From: Lutraria lutraria
Lineage: Eukaryota > Mollusca > Bivalvia > Venerida > Mactridae
Reading direction: 5' to 3'
Assembly: GCA_964023205.1 (NCBI GenBank)
Contig: OZ026842.1
Location: 32,748,992 to 32,812,991, forward strand
Length of the DNA stretch: 64,000 nt
The notes beneath the pieces are model-generated. The model saw only the letters and a list, made by a program, of their open reading frames with translations. It was not told where the DNA came from and searched no databases. Below are positions 26,058-38,640 of the stretch, one piece after another (position 1 is the stretch's first letter; every line of letters begins with the position of its first letter). The translations under genes were made by a program, and so were the position numbers.

Positions 26058-26190
26058 CAGTTAAACTTGTGTTAACTAGCGTCCATCGTCGAATGAAAGC
26101 CATTATATTAAAAGCCGCCATTGATTAATGACCGAATCAGGGCCATATATTGTCTTTCCCAGGGGTGGCCTTTGTTCACAAGTTTGGCAA
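26058..26190. mobile_element. MITE of the CAGTCAAACCTGTG family
   Basis: It starts CAGTTAAACTTGTG after TA and ends GGCCTTTGTTCACAAGTTTG. It lies just downstream of the transporter stop codon (26246), so it may sit in that gene's 3' UTR. Confidence 0.55.
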
Positions 26191-26245
26191 TATGTTCATA
26201 TTTTTGCGTCTTAAATAATATACATTTTTAAATGAAACAACACTA

Positions 26246-26391
26246 TTAGAGATCAGCAATATTGTCCATTTTCTTGTTTCGTCTACCATGTACATACGGT
26301 ATACTAAGGGCCAAGACAGCCCCTATCATAGCTTGGGTTCCCATGAAATGATATGACGCGTAATAACTTCCAGTGGAATCCCTCAGAGTCC
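26246..26391 (-). CDS. SLC16-like exon 6 (end)
   Basis: It encodes TLRDSTGSYYASYHFMGTQA, MIGAVLALSIPYVHGRR, NKKMDNIADL and TAA. The G-x-L-x-D-x-T-G-x-Y opening is the canonical MCT motif ahead of helix 12. Acceptor TCATTACAG. Confidence 0.9.
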
Positions 26392-29300
26392 CTGTAATGA
26401 AATATAACGCTTCATATTAATAAGAAATGTTGAACCATCCATAAAGTTTAGATGCAAATTCTGCATTTATTTTAAATTAATGTAGATTTAACAACAAAAC
26501 ACATAAAAATTAACGAACTGTATTAGTTATAGTTTCTTTTTATCATTTATTTTAAAACATAATCATTCACGTCTCTGTACATTTGTTGTGTTGAAGTTAC
26601 ATTATATTGTACTCGTTGCATTTCAAGCACGCATGAACACTAATTATCACCAATTATCCTTCAGTTTACAATCAAATCTGCGTTACCAGCCACCTCCGAA
26701 TAGAGGCCATCATGTGAATAAAGCCTATTCATTGATTATTAAGAACAAAATGACCTCTGAAAAAAGTCACATGTCAATAAAGGGCACACTATGTCTTTCT
26801 AAGGATGACCTTTGTTGACTCTACTGGTATAAAGATTGGACACAGACTCGAATTGGCTGCCAGTGTACTTACCAATAACAGGAAAGGTTCCAGCGACAGC
26901 AATACCATGGCACAACAAGGTAAACCCAATACAACTTTTCAGTTTAGGTAAAGTTAGATACTCCACCAATATGACAGCGAACATAGCTTGATACAATTCA
27001 CAACATAAACCTGAAACATTTATGAGGTTCTTTTGATGAATGTCGTAATTAATTTTGTACACTTACGTAACTAAGCAAATAAAAAAGTATGGAACGCCAT
27101 AATAGCCCTTTGTTAAATGAAACTGATATGCTCGGTTAGTTGGCATTCGGTCGCGTCGATCTTGACTCAACCTAAGTCCAACTTGACTCAATATAACGAT
27201 ACATGGAATCAACCTTGTGCACATTTGACCCAACATAATGCCAATTTAACTGAAGATAATGGCAGCTCTATTCAACCAAAGTCCAACTTACCAAGCATAT
27301 CAGTTTCTCTGAACAAAAGGTTTTGGCGTTCCATAAACAAGAACGGTTGTACTTGTAAGTATATTGATAACAAGAAATGAAATATTTTGATCATAAGTAC
27401 TGATGCATTGTCAGACAAAAAACTAATACAACTGAAATGGTGAAAGCACTCACCCAGGAAGCATTTTCAGATTGGTGGGGGTGTTTTGTATATTTTGTCT
27501 GACAACTGGGGAGGGGGAGGTTTGAATCAGTTGTAACCCCTTTTAATCTTTTAATTACTATTTCAGCCGGATTTATTGGGGGCGCTCCCCTTAGCACCTC
27601 AGTACCAAAGGCCCAGATTTGTAGTAAAAAATAATAATCAGCCAATCATGTTAAAGTAACACTTCTGGCTCATTTCATTAAATTCGCTAAAACCATGTTT
27701 TGATTGCTTTAAAAGAAAACAACACACACTTACCTAACATGACAGCAACAAAAATAAGAGATCTGAATGTGGTGAAAAAACGGATGCAATGTGCTATTAT
27801 TCCAATGCAAGTGGACGCAGTGGCAAGAATCGTCGTCAGTTTGATCAACTTCCGGTCAGCAAATAAGGCACACGCTATTCTGGATACCATCCCTACACCA
27901 CCCACTGTGGACAGTAATATTCCAACTTCCTCACTCGAAATACCTTGGTCTCTAGCATATGGCGCGAGAAACCCCGGAAGTAGCGCACAAGTAGGAGCAA
28001 ACATGGCCGCCATAAACAAAAACACAGGAAATACCGGATTTCTGAACAAACTAACATCAAACGAATCTTTCAGTTTCTTAAGCCACGAAGGCTTTTCTTC
28101 AACAACTTCATATTCTTCTTTCAAAGTTATTTCTTTTACGTCAATAACTGAGCCACAGATACCGTTCGCACTCGCGTATATGGCAATCCTAGATCGCGAC
28201 ATAGATTCGATTAAGCTATTCAGGGGCGATAATTCGATGTTAGAAGTCTGAGAAGAAACACCGGAAGTTGTCCGCTTCCTAGGGTTGCTTTCAGACCATG
28301 CGCGCGCACGCGGCAATAAAGGTGACATAGATATATCCGTAGCAGTTGTCTTATTGTCAGGTGTATAGGAATCACTCCGCACTATTTTCAGAGAAGGTGG
28401 TGCGTCCATCTTTAGTTGTAATATTGCTTTATTTGGTACAAATATTGGGGGCCGGTTTCCGGCCTCTAGAGCGAGTTGTCTGAGTATTTCGTCTGATTCG
28501 TTCCTTTCCTTGTTAAGAACTTTATCCGCATTAAAACTATTTAGTGATAGGGTTTCTCCACCAAGGAGATTACCATTTTCTTCCGGTCTTGAATCCGGTT
28601 TTGATTTTTTAATCATAAATGACTTAATGGGTCTAAATAAAGCACCAGTTATCAAAAAATTAAATGTCATTCCAGCGATAAGCATAAATGTTCCCGTGTA
28701 TCCATAATTTTGTAACAAAGCCGAAAAAATCGGCGCAAATATCAATCCACCAAAACTGGCTCCACTAAATGCAATCCCGTTGGCAAACCCTCGTCGTTCA
28801 TGGAAATATTCCCCGAGTGTAGCGGTAACCGGTGGGTGAATCAGGGCAGTACCAAGTCCTTAAAAATAAAGAATCCGTGATTTAACATAATAATTTAAGT
28901 TTAATATTATATATTAACTTGTACATGTACTTCGAAAGCACTGTGCCATGTACTAGTATTAGTACTAGTAAAATACTATCAATAAAACTAGTTTCGTCAC
29001 ACGTGTTCAGGAAAACTTTTGCAAAAATTAATTCCTGGATATTTCTATCGAAGTTTCGTTCCTCATTAATCCTTTCATTTAAGATTAAAGCTCACGAATA
29101 AAAGTAAAATTTGAATCTTAATGATTTTATGATGTAATATTTCAAAACAAGCTTGGTCGCGTGTAAGAAACTGTCGATCCAGAAAGGAACCTAACATTAC
29201 AGAATCCGAAAACAGATGGTATATCAATTAAGAGAAAAAATACCTTCTAAAAATCCAAAAGAAAGAAATAGCAACGAAATATCGGAGGCAAAAGCAGTAA

Positions 29301-31919
29301 TGATATTGGCTGTAGTCAAACACACAGCACCACACATGATTGCTGTTCGGTTAGATATGTACTGCATTCCTATTGTCATCACAAAAAGGGCTGAAAAAAA
29401 AACAGGAGAAAAATTGTTAACTACTTGAACAAACAAACTTCGATATGTCGGTCGAAAACCTTTTTTTTCTTTAAATTTCCAAACGTTTTGAGAGAATACT
29501 AGTACGATCCGTCCTCGTCTAGATTCGTACTTGTATTTTTCTGTTAGAAACTGAATTTATTAAAGGGCCAGTGCCCAAAATACTTATACATGTATACATG
29601 AAACGTAAATGTTCGATATTACGACCACCTTTATTCATTAATATGTTGTTTAACGGCCCATTTGACAGCTATGGTCATTTCAGAGCCGCCCTAGAGAGAG
29701 AGGGGAGAAAAGATACAGGAGAACCGGACATTTATATCCCCACACCTTTATAATACTTTGTCCTGATTCTTTATCGTGCCCGGTGTAAAACACTGATACA
29801 GGCCTCGCCATATTCCCTGTAATTTTCTAGACACAGTACTTGGCTCCGTAGTTGGGATGGGCACACTAAAAAGAGCTTTCCTGAGAAATTCAAAGGGCTG
29901 AGCCGCGAATCAAACCCATGACCTTTCTGTAAGTAGTCCAGCGTGTTACCACTCAACCAACGATCACCCCAACGACAATTCTTTATAAGCAGAAGTAATT
30001 AGCTATCCTAATATTGAGGAAGTTTCTTATCAAGTAAAATATTCTGGAATTACAGTATAATGGTACGAAAATAAATGTTTATAGTAATCAGAAATAGTCA
30101 GACATCAATGTAATCGCTAAGTGAAGATTAAGTGAATAACTTCTAATAGATTCCAACAGTGTATAAACATCTAATTTCTTTCCTTTTGTGGATTCGTTAA
30201 TTATTATATGGTTTAAATTCTTGGTACATGTATAATTATACTCGTACGTAATAATCTTCGTTAACATCATTATCTAACACGCGTGAAGTTTGACGGCGTA
30301 AAGAATGTTACACGAACAATGTGTTTACAAATAATGTTGCTAACAGTTCGTAATACGACTGCACGTATTGCAATTGAGGCCATGCTCAACTAAATGTTGG
30401 TTTTCTGTTAAAGAACGAAACATTTTTGTCAAAATTGCAAATTGGTTTAAATCCTTTCGAGTCCGCAGCATTTTGAACGAGTCGGTGGCGTAAATGAAAA
30501 CTTACATTTTTAAGGATGACCTTGGGTAAATGTTTGTGTATTTGCAATTATTTGACAGCAACAAGACGAAGAAATGGCATTAAATAAATTTCCATATACA
30601 TTGAAGATCATTAACCAAGAATTATCAGTCACCTGTGACCAAACAACACATGTAAACGCTTGTCAGTGTGTCAATGCCACAACTTGTTACAATTTTTAAG
30701 ATAAACCATTAAATACAACTAAATAAAAACTGCACTTGAAATGTCATAAAATAAGCAAAAATTCAAATACAAGGGCAGACAACTCAAACTTGAAACCCAT
30801 GACCCAAATTTCTTTTCACTTAAAATGTTTCTATTATCATAATTATGCTATGATCATGCAAAATTAAAGATAATGTTGAAAAATTTTCATTCTGCCTATA
30901 ATGCCTCTGTGAAAACTGTAGCATCCTTAAAAGCCACGACTTAAATATTAAAACCACCATTTTTATTTCGACCACTTATTTCGAACCGGATTTCGATATT
31001 TTCGTAACTTTTTAAAGAGACCACCTGAATATTAAGACCACGATTCATTGGCCAAACATATGGTCCTCAATTAAGTTATTACTATCCATAATATGTAGAT
31101 TAAAATATTTTCTTACATGATATGCTAAGGGTGATATTTTGCATCGTTGTCAGCGCCGATGTCAGCGAAGCACTTGATTGAAATCTATCCTGGAACGCGA
31201 CAAAGAATATTCCTAGACTCTTCCTGATTCCACCGAACAACGTCAGATAAAATATGGCTCCTGAAACATAAGTTACAACTCATATTTTTATTTGAAACTT
31301 CCAAACAGGAACATTTGAATCATTCATGTAAACGGATCGATGCCATTGGGAAAATATCATTTCATTTCAACGAATGTTATAAATCTTAGATCCGACAAAT
31401 AAACATGATTGTAATGTTGATATTGACAATTCCAATAATGAAAATATTGATGAAAATATTGATGAAGATGATGATACTAATTATGAAACACAGGCTAAAT
31501 GACATTAAGAGTGTCTAGATATTTGACATTCATTTGAATCTTATGCCATTGTTGAATATCTTATATTTACAGGTGCGTTAAACACGACCCTCGATATAGC
31601 CGTGCAATTCCACGTCACCAATTTAGCGTTAATAAATGTCTACATCATAATGTTCACAATTCAATCAACGACAAACTCAGAACCAATCCGAAAATGAGTA
31701 CAAATTAACGAACCTATGCAACGTACCAGCGAGGACTACCCAAGCCCAGCCTCTGTCAATTGGGAGTCCTTCATGTTTATCTGATTCATGGAGATTCTCA
31801 TCATTGTCCGAGTGAGGAGATACAGCATCAGCTTTACTTACTTCACTGTCCATTTCCGGTTTGATTTCTTCATTGTACTGCGCAGGCGCAGTAACGACAA
31901 TATTTTTGTCAATTGCCAT
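26246..31919 (-). CDS. SLC16/monocarboxylate-transporter-like protein, complete
   Basis: Six coding exons join in phase to 630 codons plus TAA. The protein is a major-facilitator carrier of the SLC16 type. The signature before helix 1, (D/E)xGxxW, appears as DRGWAW (55-60), and the N- and C-tails are cytosolic in character. Helices 1-6 lie in exons 1-4, then a very long hydrophilic loop (about residues 247-430, Ser/Pro-rich), then helices 7-12. In helix 8 the conserved Arg is present (GMVSRIACALFADR), but the Asp four residues before it, which pairs with it in lactate carriers such as MCT1, reads Gly. This suggests an orphan or non-lactate member; no substrate can be named. The start is the ATG heading an acidic N-tail. 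No frameshifts or stops, so the gene appears intact. Confidence 0.88.
26669..26815. mobile_element. MITE of the CAGTCAAACCTGTG family (in SLC16-like intron)
   Basis: It begins ATCAAATCTGCGTTACCAGC with the interior GAATAGAGGCCATCATG and ends AGGATGACCTTTGTTGA, the inverted arrangement of the family. It lies between exons 6 and 5. Confidence 0.5.
26873..27010 (-). CDS. SLC16-like exon 5
   Basis: It encodes GLCCELYQAMFAVILVEYLT, LPKLKSCIGFTLLCHGIA and VAGTFPVIG. The segment LxxGxA...GPPxxG of MCTs corresponds to the last part. Acceptor ATGTTTCAG, donor GTAAGT. Confidence 0.87.
27734..28858 (-). CDS. SLC16-like exon 4 (central loop)
   Basis: This 1,125-base exon opens GLGTALIHPPVTATLGEYFH, ERRGFANGIAFSGASFGG (the helix 4-5 region common in MCTs). 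It runs through helices 5-6, a Ser-rich loop of roughly 185 residues, then FPVFLFMAAMFAPTCALLP and helices 8-9. The donor GTAAGT follows VAVMLG. Confidence 0.9.
29244..29390 (-). CDS. SLC16-like exon 3
   Basis: It encodes SLFVMTIGMQYISNRTAIMC, GAVCLTTANIITAFASD and LLFLSFGFLEG, covering the helix 3-4 region. Acceptor TTTTTTTCAG, donor GTATTT. Confidence 0.86.
29644..29972 (-). mobile_element. tRNA-derived SINE, family D
   Basis: On the minus strand the head begins near 29970 (GGTTGAGTGGTAACACGCTG, an A-box-like start) with a B-box-like GGGTTTGATTCG. The tail (TAACGGCCCATTTGACAGCT on plus) is shared with 43421-43712. It is inserted in the SLC16-like intron between exons 3 and 2. Confidence 0.65.
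30930..31060. repeat. degraded dispersed repeat (ATTAAGACCAC motifs)
   Basis: Repeated motifs TTAAATATTAAAACCACCA, TTTCGACCACTTATTTCG and CTGAATATTAAGACCACG suggest a decayed tandem or MITE copy in the SLC16-like intron. Similar wording occurs near 29610 (ATTACGACCACCTTTATTC). The family is not identified. Confidence 0.35.
31117..31260 (-). CDS. SLC16-like exon 2
   Basis: It encodes AIFYLTLFGGIRKSLGIFFV, AFQDRFQSSASLTS and ALTTMQNITLSIS. The G-x-x-x-S-x-G-x-F-F layout after helix 1 is typical of monocarboxylate transporters. Acceptor ATGTTTCAG, donor GTAAGA. Confidence 0.88.
31727..31919 (-). CDS. SLC16-like exon 1 (start)
   Basis: It encodes MAIDKNIVVTAPAQYNEEIK, an acidic tail, then GLPIDRGWAWVVLAG. 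The donor GTACGT leaves one base of the Gly codon. DRGWAWVV is the SLC16 signature leading into helix 1. Confidence 0.88.
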
Positions 31920-34900
31920 TTAAAATTCTAAAATTCAAAGAAATGCAAGTCTATGAAATTTGTAATGTAGTACAAATGTAAATTATACAAAACAAATATT
32001 AAACTAACCATGTTCACAGACGCATAATGTCAAGGACTTATGTAAGTACTTGATAATGTGATATTGCTGGATTGATCGATTTGAGTTCAATAAGCGAGTT
32101 TTCTACATATATTGACAGAATCTGTTTAATGTCCGCAGTGACAAAACGTTTGTAATACAATCATGAAATACCAATAAATAGAGTTCATTTGTTTCATATC
32201 ACAGTAAACCAGGGATTTTTTAGGCGATTTTATATCCGAAACTCGGTCATATTCCCAATGGAAAATAGTATATTTTTCCCCAAATCACAGACAAAAATTC
32301 CCAATAAAAAAAAATATAAAATGTATATATTATTTTTTTTTTATTAATTTTATAAGTTCATTAATATCACTATTGGTAGTAAATACCTTATTCTGCTACT
32401 GTTCTATGGCAGAATAAGTAGAATAAGTTGAACATTGCAAAAATTGTAGTTATACCTTTTTTCCCAATTTTGATTAAAACACCGCGAAAATTACTAATCC
32501 CTAGGGTGTGGGTCATATTCCCAAAATACTGAGAAAAAAACTCCTGAAAACCTCTGAAGACCGGACTCCTTCCGGACTGTTCAAAAAGTCCGGTTTACTG
32601 AAAATTCCGGTTTTCAAACGGAACTTTGAAAATAATGGTCATGGAAAAATTGTCCGACATACAGAGAATTCCGGTTTTAAAGGTTCGGTTTACTGGGAGT
32701 CCGGTTTTAGAGGTTCGGTTTTCTGGGAGTCCGGGTTTTCTGGGAGTCCGGTTTTAGAGGTTCGGTTTTCTGGGAGTCCGGTTTTTTAGAGGTGTTATTA
32801 AAAGTATACATATAGCCATTCATTATTTGAAGAAATACTAGTATACTGGTATTTATATAGTTATTGCTCCCTATATTAATTAGTGTCCACAAAAACATAA
32901 AACATAGTTAACCTTCTATATGTATATCAATTCACAAAACAATGTATCGCTGATGAAAGGTATTATAGATATGATGTTCTGAATTCAGATAACAATATTT
33001 TCATAAAAATCAGGACACAATTCCCAACATTCAATATTTCACGTACAACCATATCGTTCCACTTTACACTGTTCGGTACTTCCAGTACTTTGACGTGTTC
33101 CAGATTTTGTGAAACTCGAACGTTAGGTGATATTCTCCGTTTCCCAGAAACCAAGGAATGATGTACTTAACAAAAATAGTTCACTTTGACAGATACACAG
33201 TGACCTTATATTACACCACCCGTGTCATACATTTTATATTAATACCTTAAATTAACTGCAAACTAGGTCACAATGCGGTATTCTATTTACATCTGAATAA
33301 CTAAGTAACTTCAAATAATTTCAATGAAATAAACCATCTTGTCACAAGATAAACTTACTTTTAAAACTGGGACAAACAGACGTTATATTTAAAGTTGACA
33401 AACAAATTATTTCATCATCTTTTCGTTGCAAATAAGGAAGTTACTAGTATTTAGACATACACAAAAAAGCAAATCAAAAACAAAAAACATGCACGTAGAC
33501 GTAGTTTTAAAAAGGATTAAATTACCATCATATGAAAATCTCTTACACGTATATAAGAGTGCATGAGTAGAGGTGTATAACAGTGCACGTGTATACATGC
33601 ATTCCAAAACCGGCTAAATCCACTCCCCAGTAGTCACATGAAAATCAATATCTATGATACTATTATGGGTACCTAATTTCTTATTCGTGATTATTAAAAA
33701 TGATAATAAATATATATAACTTAATCCACGAAGTAACGTTTGAAAGTTAATTGAAATAATGATTTTCTGTGGCCATTCAAGATCTGACTACATGTATTTG
33801 AATCATCAATCGAACGATATTCCCCATTAAATTATAATTATACCACAAAAAACACCACTCAGGGGGCTATGGGGGTTAACCCCCCCCCCCCCCAAATCGA
33901 CTGTATTGGTATTTAAATCAGTATTCCCCTCCGTTGTCAGACAAAACAAAATTACCCCCCCCCCCCCCTTAGTCTCATTGCTTCATACGGGCCTGAAACA
34001 TGCATAATTTTGCCGTTTCAATTACAAGTGGAAATTTTTAGTCGTCAAATTGTAAACATGAGAAATTTAGAAATCTGTCCACAGTCTTTCACTGAGTAAG
34101 ACGTTATCCCCTACATGTCTGTCGGTAATTATTTTGATGAATTGGCGATGATAAATCCGTTTATTCAAATTCCTGTATGGTTGATAGATTAATAAGAAAT
34201 GATGTCTCAAATATTTTCTGATGTATATAAACGTTAATTGAATGTGTTATGCGCATATTTGCAATACTGACTGGTTGTAATTATAAAGACGGAGTACATA
34301 TAATAATGTACTTAGACATTTCATTTTTAATGTTATCAAAAATTGATAGTACAGAAAAAGGAAAACCAGGCCAGAATTAAACAACCAACTTGACAAATCA
34401 TAAATCGTGTACTGATTGAAAAACTGGCATGAAAACGTGGTTTTTGAAAATACCGGTGAAATATAAGTGTGCAAAGCGACCATAACATCGAAAAAAAATA
34501 TATAAGAAAAATTAATGTTCACTAGTACAACTTATTAGACTGTTTATGACGGCGAGATATTTTTTTACCTAGCCACGTCCCGCTCATGCAGTTAGGATGG
34601 CCCCTCCGAATTCATTCATGAAATTGGCCAAACAGAAAGCCGAATCAGTAAGGCTACACGCGCAGTACCTAGCATATATACTTTCACTCACCAATATATA
34701 TGATACTTATTCATCTGACAAGAACTAAACTAGAATTAATCTAATTAATAAAATAATGAGCGTAAAAATCAACCGTAAGTCGCGGAAAGTTCATCCCGCC
34801 CCTCAATACCATGTCCTATAACCGCGCCTGACAAAACACAAAGTTTTAAACCATTTCATTATCGCACACATAAATTATGAAAAGACACTTGTATAAAACA

Positions 34901-35358
34901 AGCTACGCACCTGATATTTAAGTCCAATGCAAAAAAATGTTTTAAGTCCAATAATTATGAGTATTCTGTTATACGGAACAGGGTAAAATGACAGGTAACC
35001 TCAAATCAAATTATTTATATAAACCCGTGTATTTGGAAAGCTTATCAGCTGGTACAGAAAATTTTCCGTTGTCTTCAGGAATATGATGCAACAATAGTTC
35101 AGTATTACGCGTTCTCGACAGCCAGTGTTAAGGAACAAGAAAACGCATTGCAGACGATTCGACGATATGATGACCTTCAGAGCTTTATCGTGCAATCACG
35201 TGAGAACTTTCGAATCAATTTACTGAGTACGATTTATCGATTGTATATATCTAACATGATCGATCAGTCGTTAGTAAAAAGTTGCATTTCGAAGTTAAAT
35301 TTAAGATGCGTAGGTATATTTCAATCTAGTAGGTTAGCGAACCTGTGAGAGGAACATA
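31920..35358. other. upstream of SLC16-like gene; repeats, no exon
   Basis: No promoter is recognisable. 32208-32503 has hAT-like short ends (CAGGGATT ... AATCCCTAG) without a convincing target duplication. 34530-34675 is a second copy of the repeat at 18640. Poly-C runs occur near 33883 and 33956. Other sequence is unrecognised AT-rich DNA. Confidence 0.4.
32560..32800. repeat. tandem repeat of GAGGTTCGGTTTNCTGGGAG units
   Basis: The unit (GGTTCGGTTTTCTGGGAGTC followed by CGGTTTTAGA, about 30 bases) recurs from about 32680 to 32790 and extends weakly to the left. A diverged inverse copy lies at 46850-47040 in a glutathione reductase intron (GAAAACTGGACTTCTGGC), so the sequence is dispersed. 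Confidence 0.6.
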
Positions 35359-35463
35359 CAATCAAACCTGTGAACAAAGGCCACCTTTCAGAAAGACAAA
35401 ATGTGGCATTTATTCACAGGTTGGCCTTTATTCAAAGGTGGCCGTTAACACAGGTTTTATCGT
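35359..35463. mobile_element. short MITE of the CAGTCAAACCTGTG family
   Basis: It begins CAATCAAACCTGTGAACAAA and ends AACACAGGTTTTATCG. At about 105 bases it lacks the middle third seen in the copy at 42746. Confidence 0.6.
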
Positions 35464-37390
35464 ATATAAAAATCATGAGTTTCAAAATAAGCAACAATAA
35501 ATTTAAACATAAATAGCAACATCAATTAGACCTAACAATAAAAGCACACCATTACTTGCTATAAACGTTAATTTCAGCAGTAAAAACACCATAAATTTTA
35601 TTACGCACTTTAATGCGTGATTTTCCTTCATTCAGTTAAATTTAGCGTCAAATTTATACGACAGATATGAACAAATGTGTCCTAAATGATGACATATTGC
35701 TGGAAGAAATCTATCTCTTATGATTACATGTATTATATAAAATTGACGACATCTTGTCTGAAGGGAACTCTTATAAAATATTGTGTAAAATACACATTTT
35801 TGGACAAATATTTGATTTACTAAAATCTAGTCATAGATAAGAATGACTATCATTTACAATAATTTGACACGATGTGGTCAACTGGTCCTGTTCTAGATAA
35901 AACAAAGTTAAAACATTCTTCTACGCAGCGCAAACAAAATTTATAACCATGTAGAACAAATAGAAATTTTCACGAATACCGCGACTGTATATGCAGTGTT
36001 TTATTATTATTAAGACATCGCAACATGATATTCCTGGTAAATATAATTATGTAATAATATTACCACTTACCTGGTTTGTGTACCTATATAAAAGCCAGCG
36101 ACTGTACCATATGAATACGAAAACAATTTTGCGATTTTTGTTTGTCCTTAAGCGTAAATGTGAATCGATTTTAACTTACGCTGACAATAAACGACCTTCA
36201 CATACAGTCAGCTGTTAGGTTTCTGACGGAGAAACAGCGTAGCCGGAGAGAAATATCCGAATAATTTGCTAACACATTTTTCCTATATATGTGAATATGT
36301 GTGTGATTGTGTGTATTTGTTCAAGGGAGTGGTATGGTTATACCATCTGATAATACTGAAAGTCGGCGTGTTACTTAAAACCAAGTTACATCCGCTCAAC
36401 GCTTTACAATACAAGATACAAGTGTTTTTTTCTTTCTTAATTGGCTACGTACTATGAATTCCTATTCAATGTTTCAATTAACTTAGAGGGAACAACTTCA
36501 ATTAAAAAAATAACTTCAATTACCATTTTGTTCCGTCAATAATAGTACAATTTTCTTGTTCCCGGACCTGTAGTCTTATTTTCCCCCGCGGACCTAATCG
36601 TTTAACTTGGTCCGAGGAATGACCCAGTACATCCACTGACTCACCTTTTCCTTTCCACGCTATGCATGCTAACAAGAATGATAAAACATTCCCTACCGAC
36701 CTATCCTGATTGTCAATGAACGCGAAAATAGAAAAACTGACACTTTTTACGCCAAATGTGTATTTCTAGCTTTTAAAGTAATAACACTCTATTTTAAACT
36801 TTGTATGTAACATAAAACGTACGGTAATACCGAAAATTATACAGTATAAAAAGTTGTAAAAGGTGTATTTTGGTTGATTCGTTTAAATTTAGAGCGGCCT
36901 CGTGAAATCCCCGTCGTTTCAGCCCGTTAACTTAATATTAATGCTGTTTTACTTCATTTGTCAATTAACTACGTTTTCTGGCAACAGCTGGCTGAATGTT
37001 TTCATAGTGTTTGATACGAATAGCTATGCTGACAGTGTACTAAACTTGCAATATGTAACAAACCCGTACCCCCACGTACCGCCGTGGAATAAAACACCAT
37101 TATACATGTACATTGTTTTCTATGATGATCATATTATGACGGAGTGGACGTCGGAGGGAGGGGCGATGTAGAAGGACTTATGATTTCTCTGCTCACATCT
37201 CTTGTGACGGTAATTATAGCCACTGCGTCTATTTAATTGAGATGTGGAGGTAAATCAATGTTATCGCGGTTGACAAGTACAGATCACGTAAGCAGATGAA
37301 TTACTAAGCTGGCGTTATTGATTTTATATCAGCATTTGATTGATATAATCGTATTTCTACGGAAGATGAAATCGCGCGATATATAGAACA
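35464..37390. other. intergenic, no gene recognised
   Basis: AT-rich. An 89-codon plus-strand frame at 36902-37171 starts with a hydrophobic stretch that could mimic a signal peptide, but neither its composition nor its context supports a gene. Confidence 0.35.
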
Positions 37391-37475
37391 AAATGACTCT
37401 CAAATAAAGGCCACTTGTCAATAAAGATCACATTTTGATTTCACATGGGTGGTCTTTGTGCACAGGTTTTGCCGT
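37391..37475. mobile_element. fragment of CAGTCAAACCTGTG-family MITE
   Basis: It carries AAATGACTCTCAAATAAAGG, CCACTTGTCAATAAAG and GGTGGTCTTTGTGCACAGG, corresponding to one half of the element. The ends are not complete. Confidence 0.45.
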
Positions 37476-37802
37476 ATTAGTATAATCGCATGGAAAAATA
37501 TACTAGTATGTACATCAGTCGGTCCGACACACGGTTATACCGGGTCATTCTGTTATCTATACGGATTACATATAATCTAGGGTGTGTTATACTCTGAATA
37601 GATTGAAAATAGATGTACCACTAATGATAGCTAGCAATGTTCAAAGATGTGTCGAAATGTTTAAAGGTTGCTTAGTGCGTTGTCAACTATAGATATGGGA
37701 TTGTCACACTATATGAACCCCCAAAAAAACCGGCCCTATTAGCTAGATAAGGAGAACATTAATTCTTCAGACTTCAGAGAGACCCGTGAGTTCGAACTCT
37801 TG

Positions 37803-38040
37803 GAGACCAGCCGCTTGGTCGAGTTGTTAAGGTCGCTGACTTCAAATCACTGTAACCTCTCACTGATAGAACGCCGTGGGTTCGAGCCCAGCTAGCGACC
37901 ATGTCTCTTTTGTGAGAAAGTGGGCAGTTGCTTACGGAGGATGGGAGTCTAGCACTGGTTCTTCCCAGGAACGATGGTTAGGTGAACTGTCCGCCTCATA
38001 TAACTATTGGTCCCGAGGAACGGTAAAATCCACTGCCTAT
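37803..38040 (+). mobile_element. tRNA-derived SINE, family A (best-preserved copy)
   Basis: The head CGCTTGGTCGAGTTGTTAAG (A-box region) and B box GGGTTCGAGCCC (exact match to GGTTCGANCC) are followed by the body TGTCTCTTTTGTGAGAAAGT, GGGCAGTTGCTTACGG and AGGTGAACTGTCCGCC. It matches 5416-5646 along its length. Confidence 0.78.
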
Positions 38041-38379
38041 ATTTATTTTACTTTCACACACTTTTTTCAAGAATAATAAAGAAAATATAAAACAAATCCC
38101 CTCAGGTTTACCTGTCCCATTTCTAATGAGAATGTAACCAGAATTTCATTTAGAATATAACACATAATAGTCATACATAGATAGTTTAGATCAGAAAATT
38201 AATGATGTATGAATAAACAGACAGAAAAAGATGTTATACTTGGTTCAAAATGATAGAATAAAACATCAGATGATCAATTATTTTCAATGATAAATACATG
38301 TAGATAATGTAAGTTTTTGGACAAATTATTTTTCTAAAGGCAAGAAAGAATAGAACAAGGTCATTATTGCCCTTTACAC

Positions 38380-38640
38380 GCTCACCTGAGTAAGGACAGC
38401 TACTTTTTAACTAGGACAGCCTAACACTAACCTAGAAACCATCAAGATGTTAGAACGTGTCCGAGATATCCGATTAAGACAAATACAAATGTACCTGACA
38501 AGATTTGGTGAAGATCCAATAAAAAACTGTGACCTTTAGAGTGTTAACATTTCCAAGTGTGGCCAAATGACATTGACTGGTGGATCCCTATAGCTCCCTT
38601 TGAACACTTAAAGCTCAGGTGAGCTAAAAAGAAGACAAAA
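38380..38640. repeat. GACAAGATTTGGTGAAGATCC-type dispersed repeat, short copy
   Basis: The segment between GCTCACCTGAGTAAGGAC and AAGCTCAGGTGAGCTAAAA has inverted ends (GCTCACCTGAG / CTCAGGTGAGC). It shares ATTTGGTGAAGATCCAAT with the long tandem version at 49255-50395. Confidence 0.6.

Noticed and set aside
25627..26064. 145-codon plus-strand frame
   Set aside because: No recognisable domain, begins in repeat-like sequence and ends inside a MITE; composition is that of translated AT-rich DNA.
27700..28251. 183-codon plus-strand frame
   Set aside because: Exact antisense shadow of SLC16-like exon 4, which has clear family motifs and splice sites on the minus strand.
32208..32503. hAT-like element with CAGGGATT / AATCCCTAG ends
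   Set aside because: Ends are short and imperfect and the flanks show no target duplication; mentioned only in the intergenic note.
36902..37171. 89-codon frame with hydrophobic N-terminus
   Set aside because: Could mimic a small secreted protein but lacks recognisable motifs, and nothing around it supports transcription.
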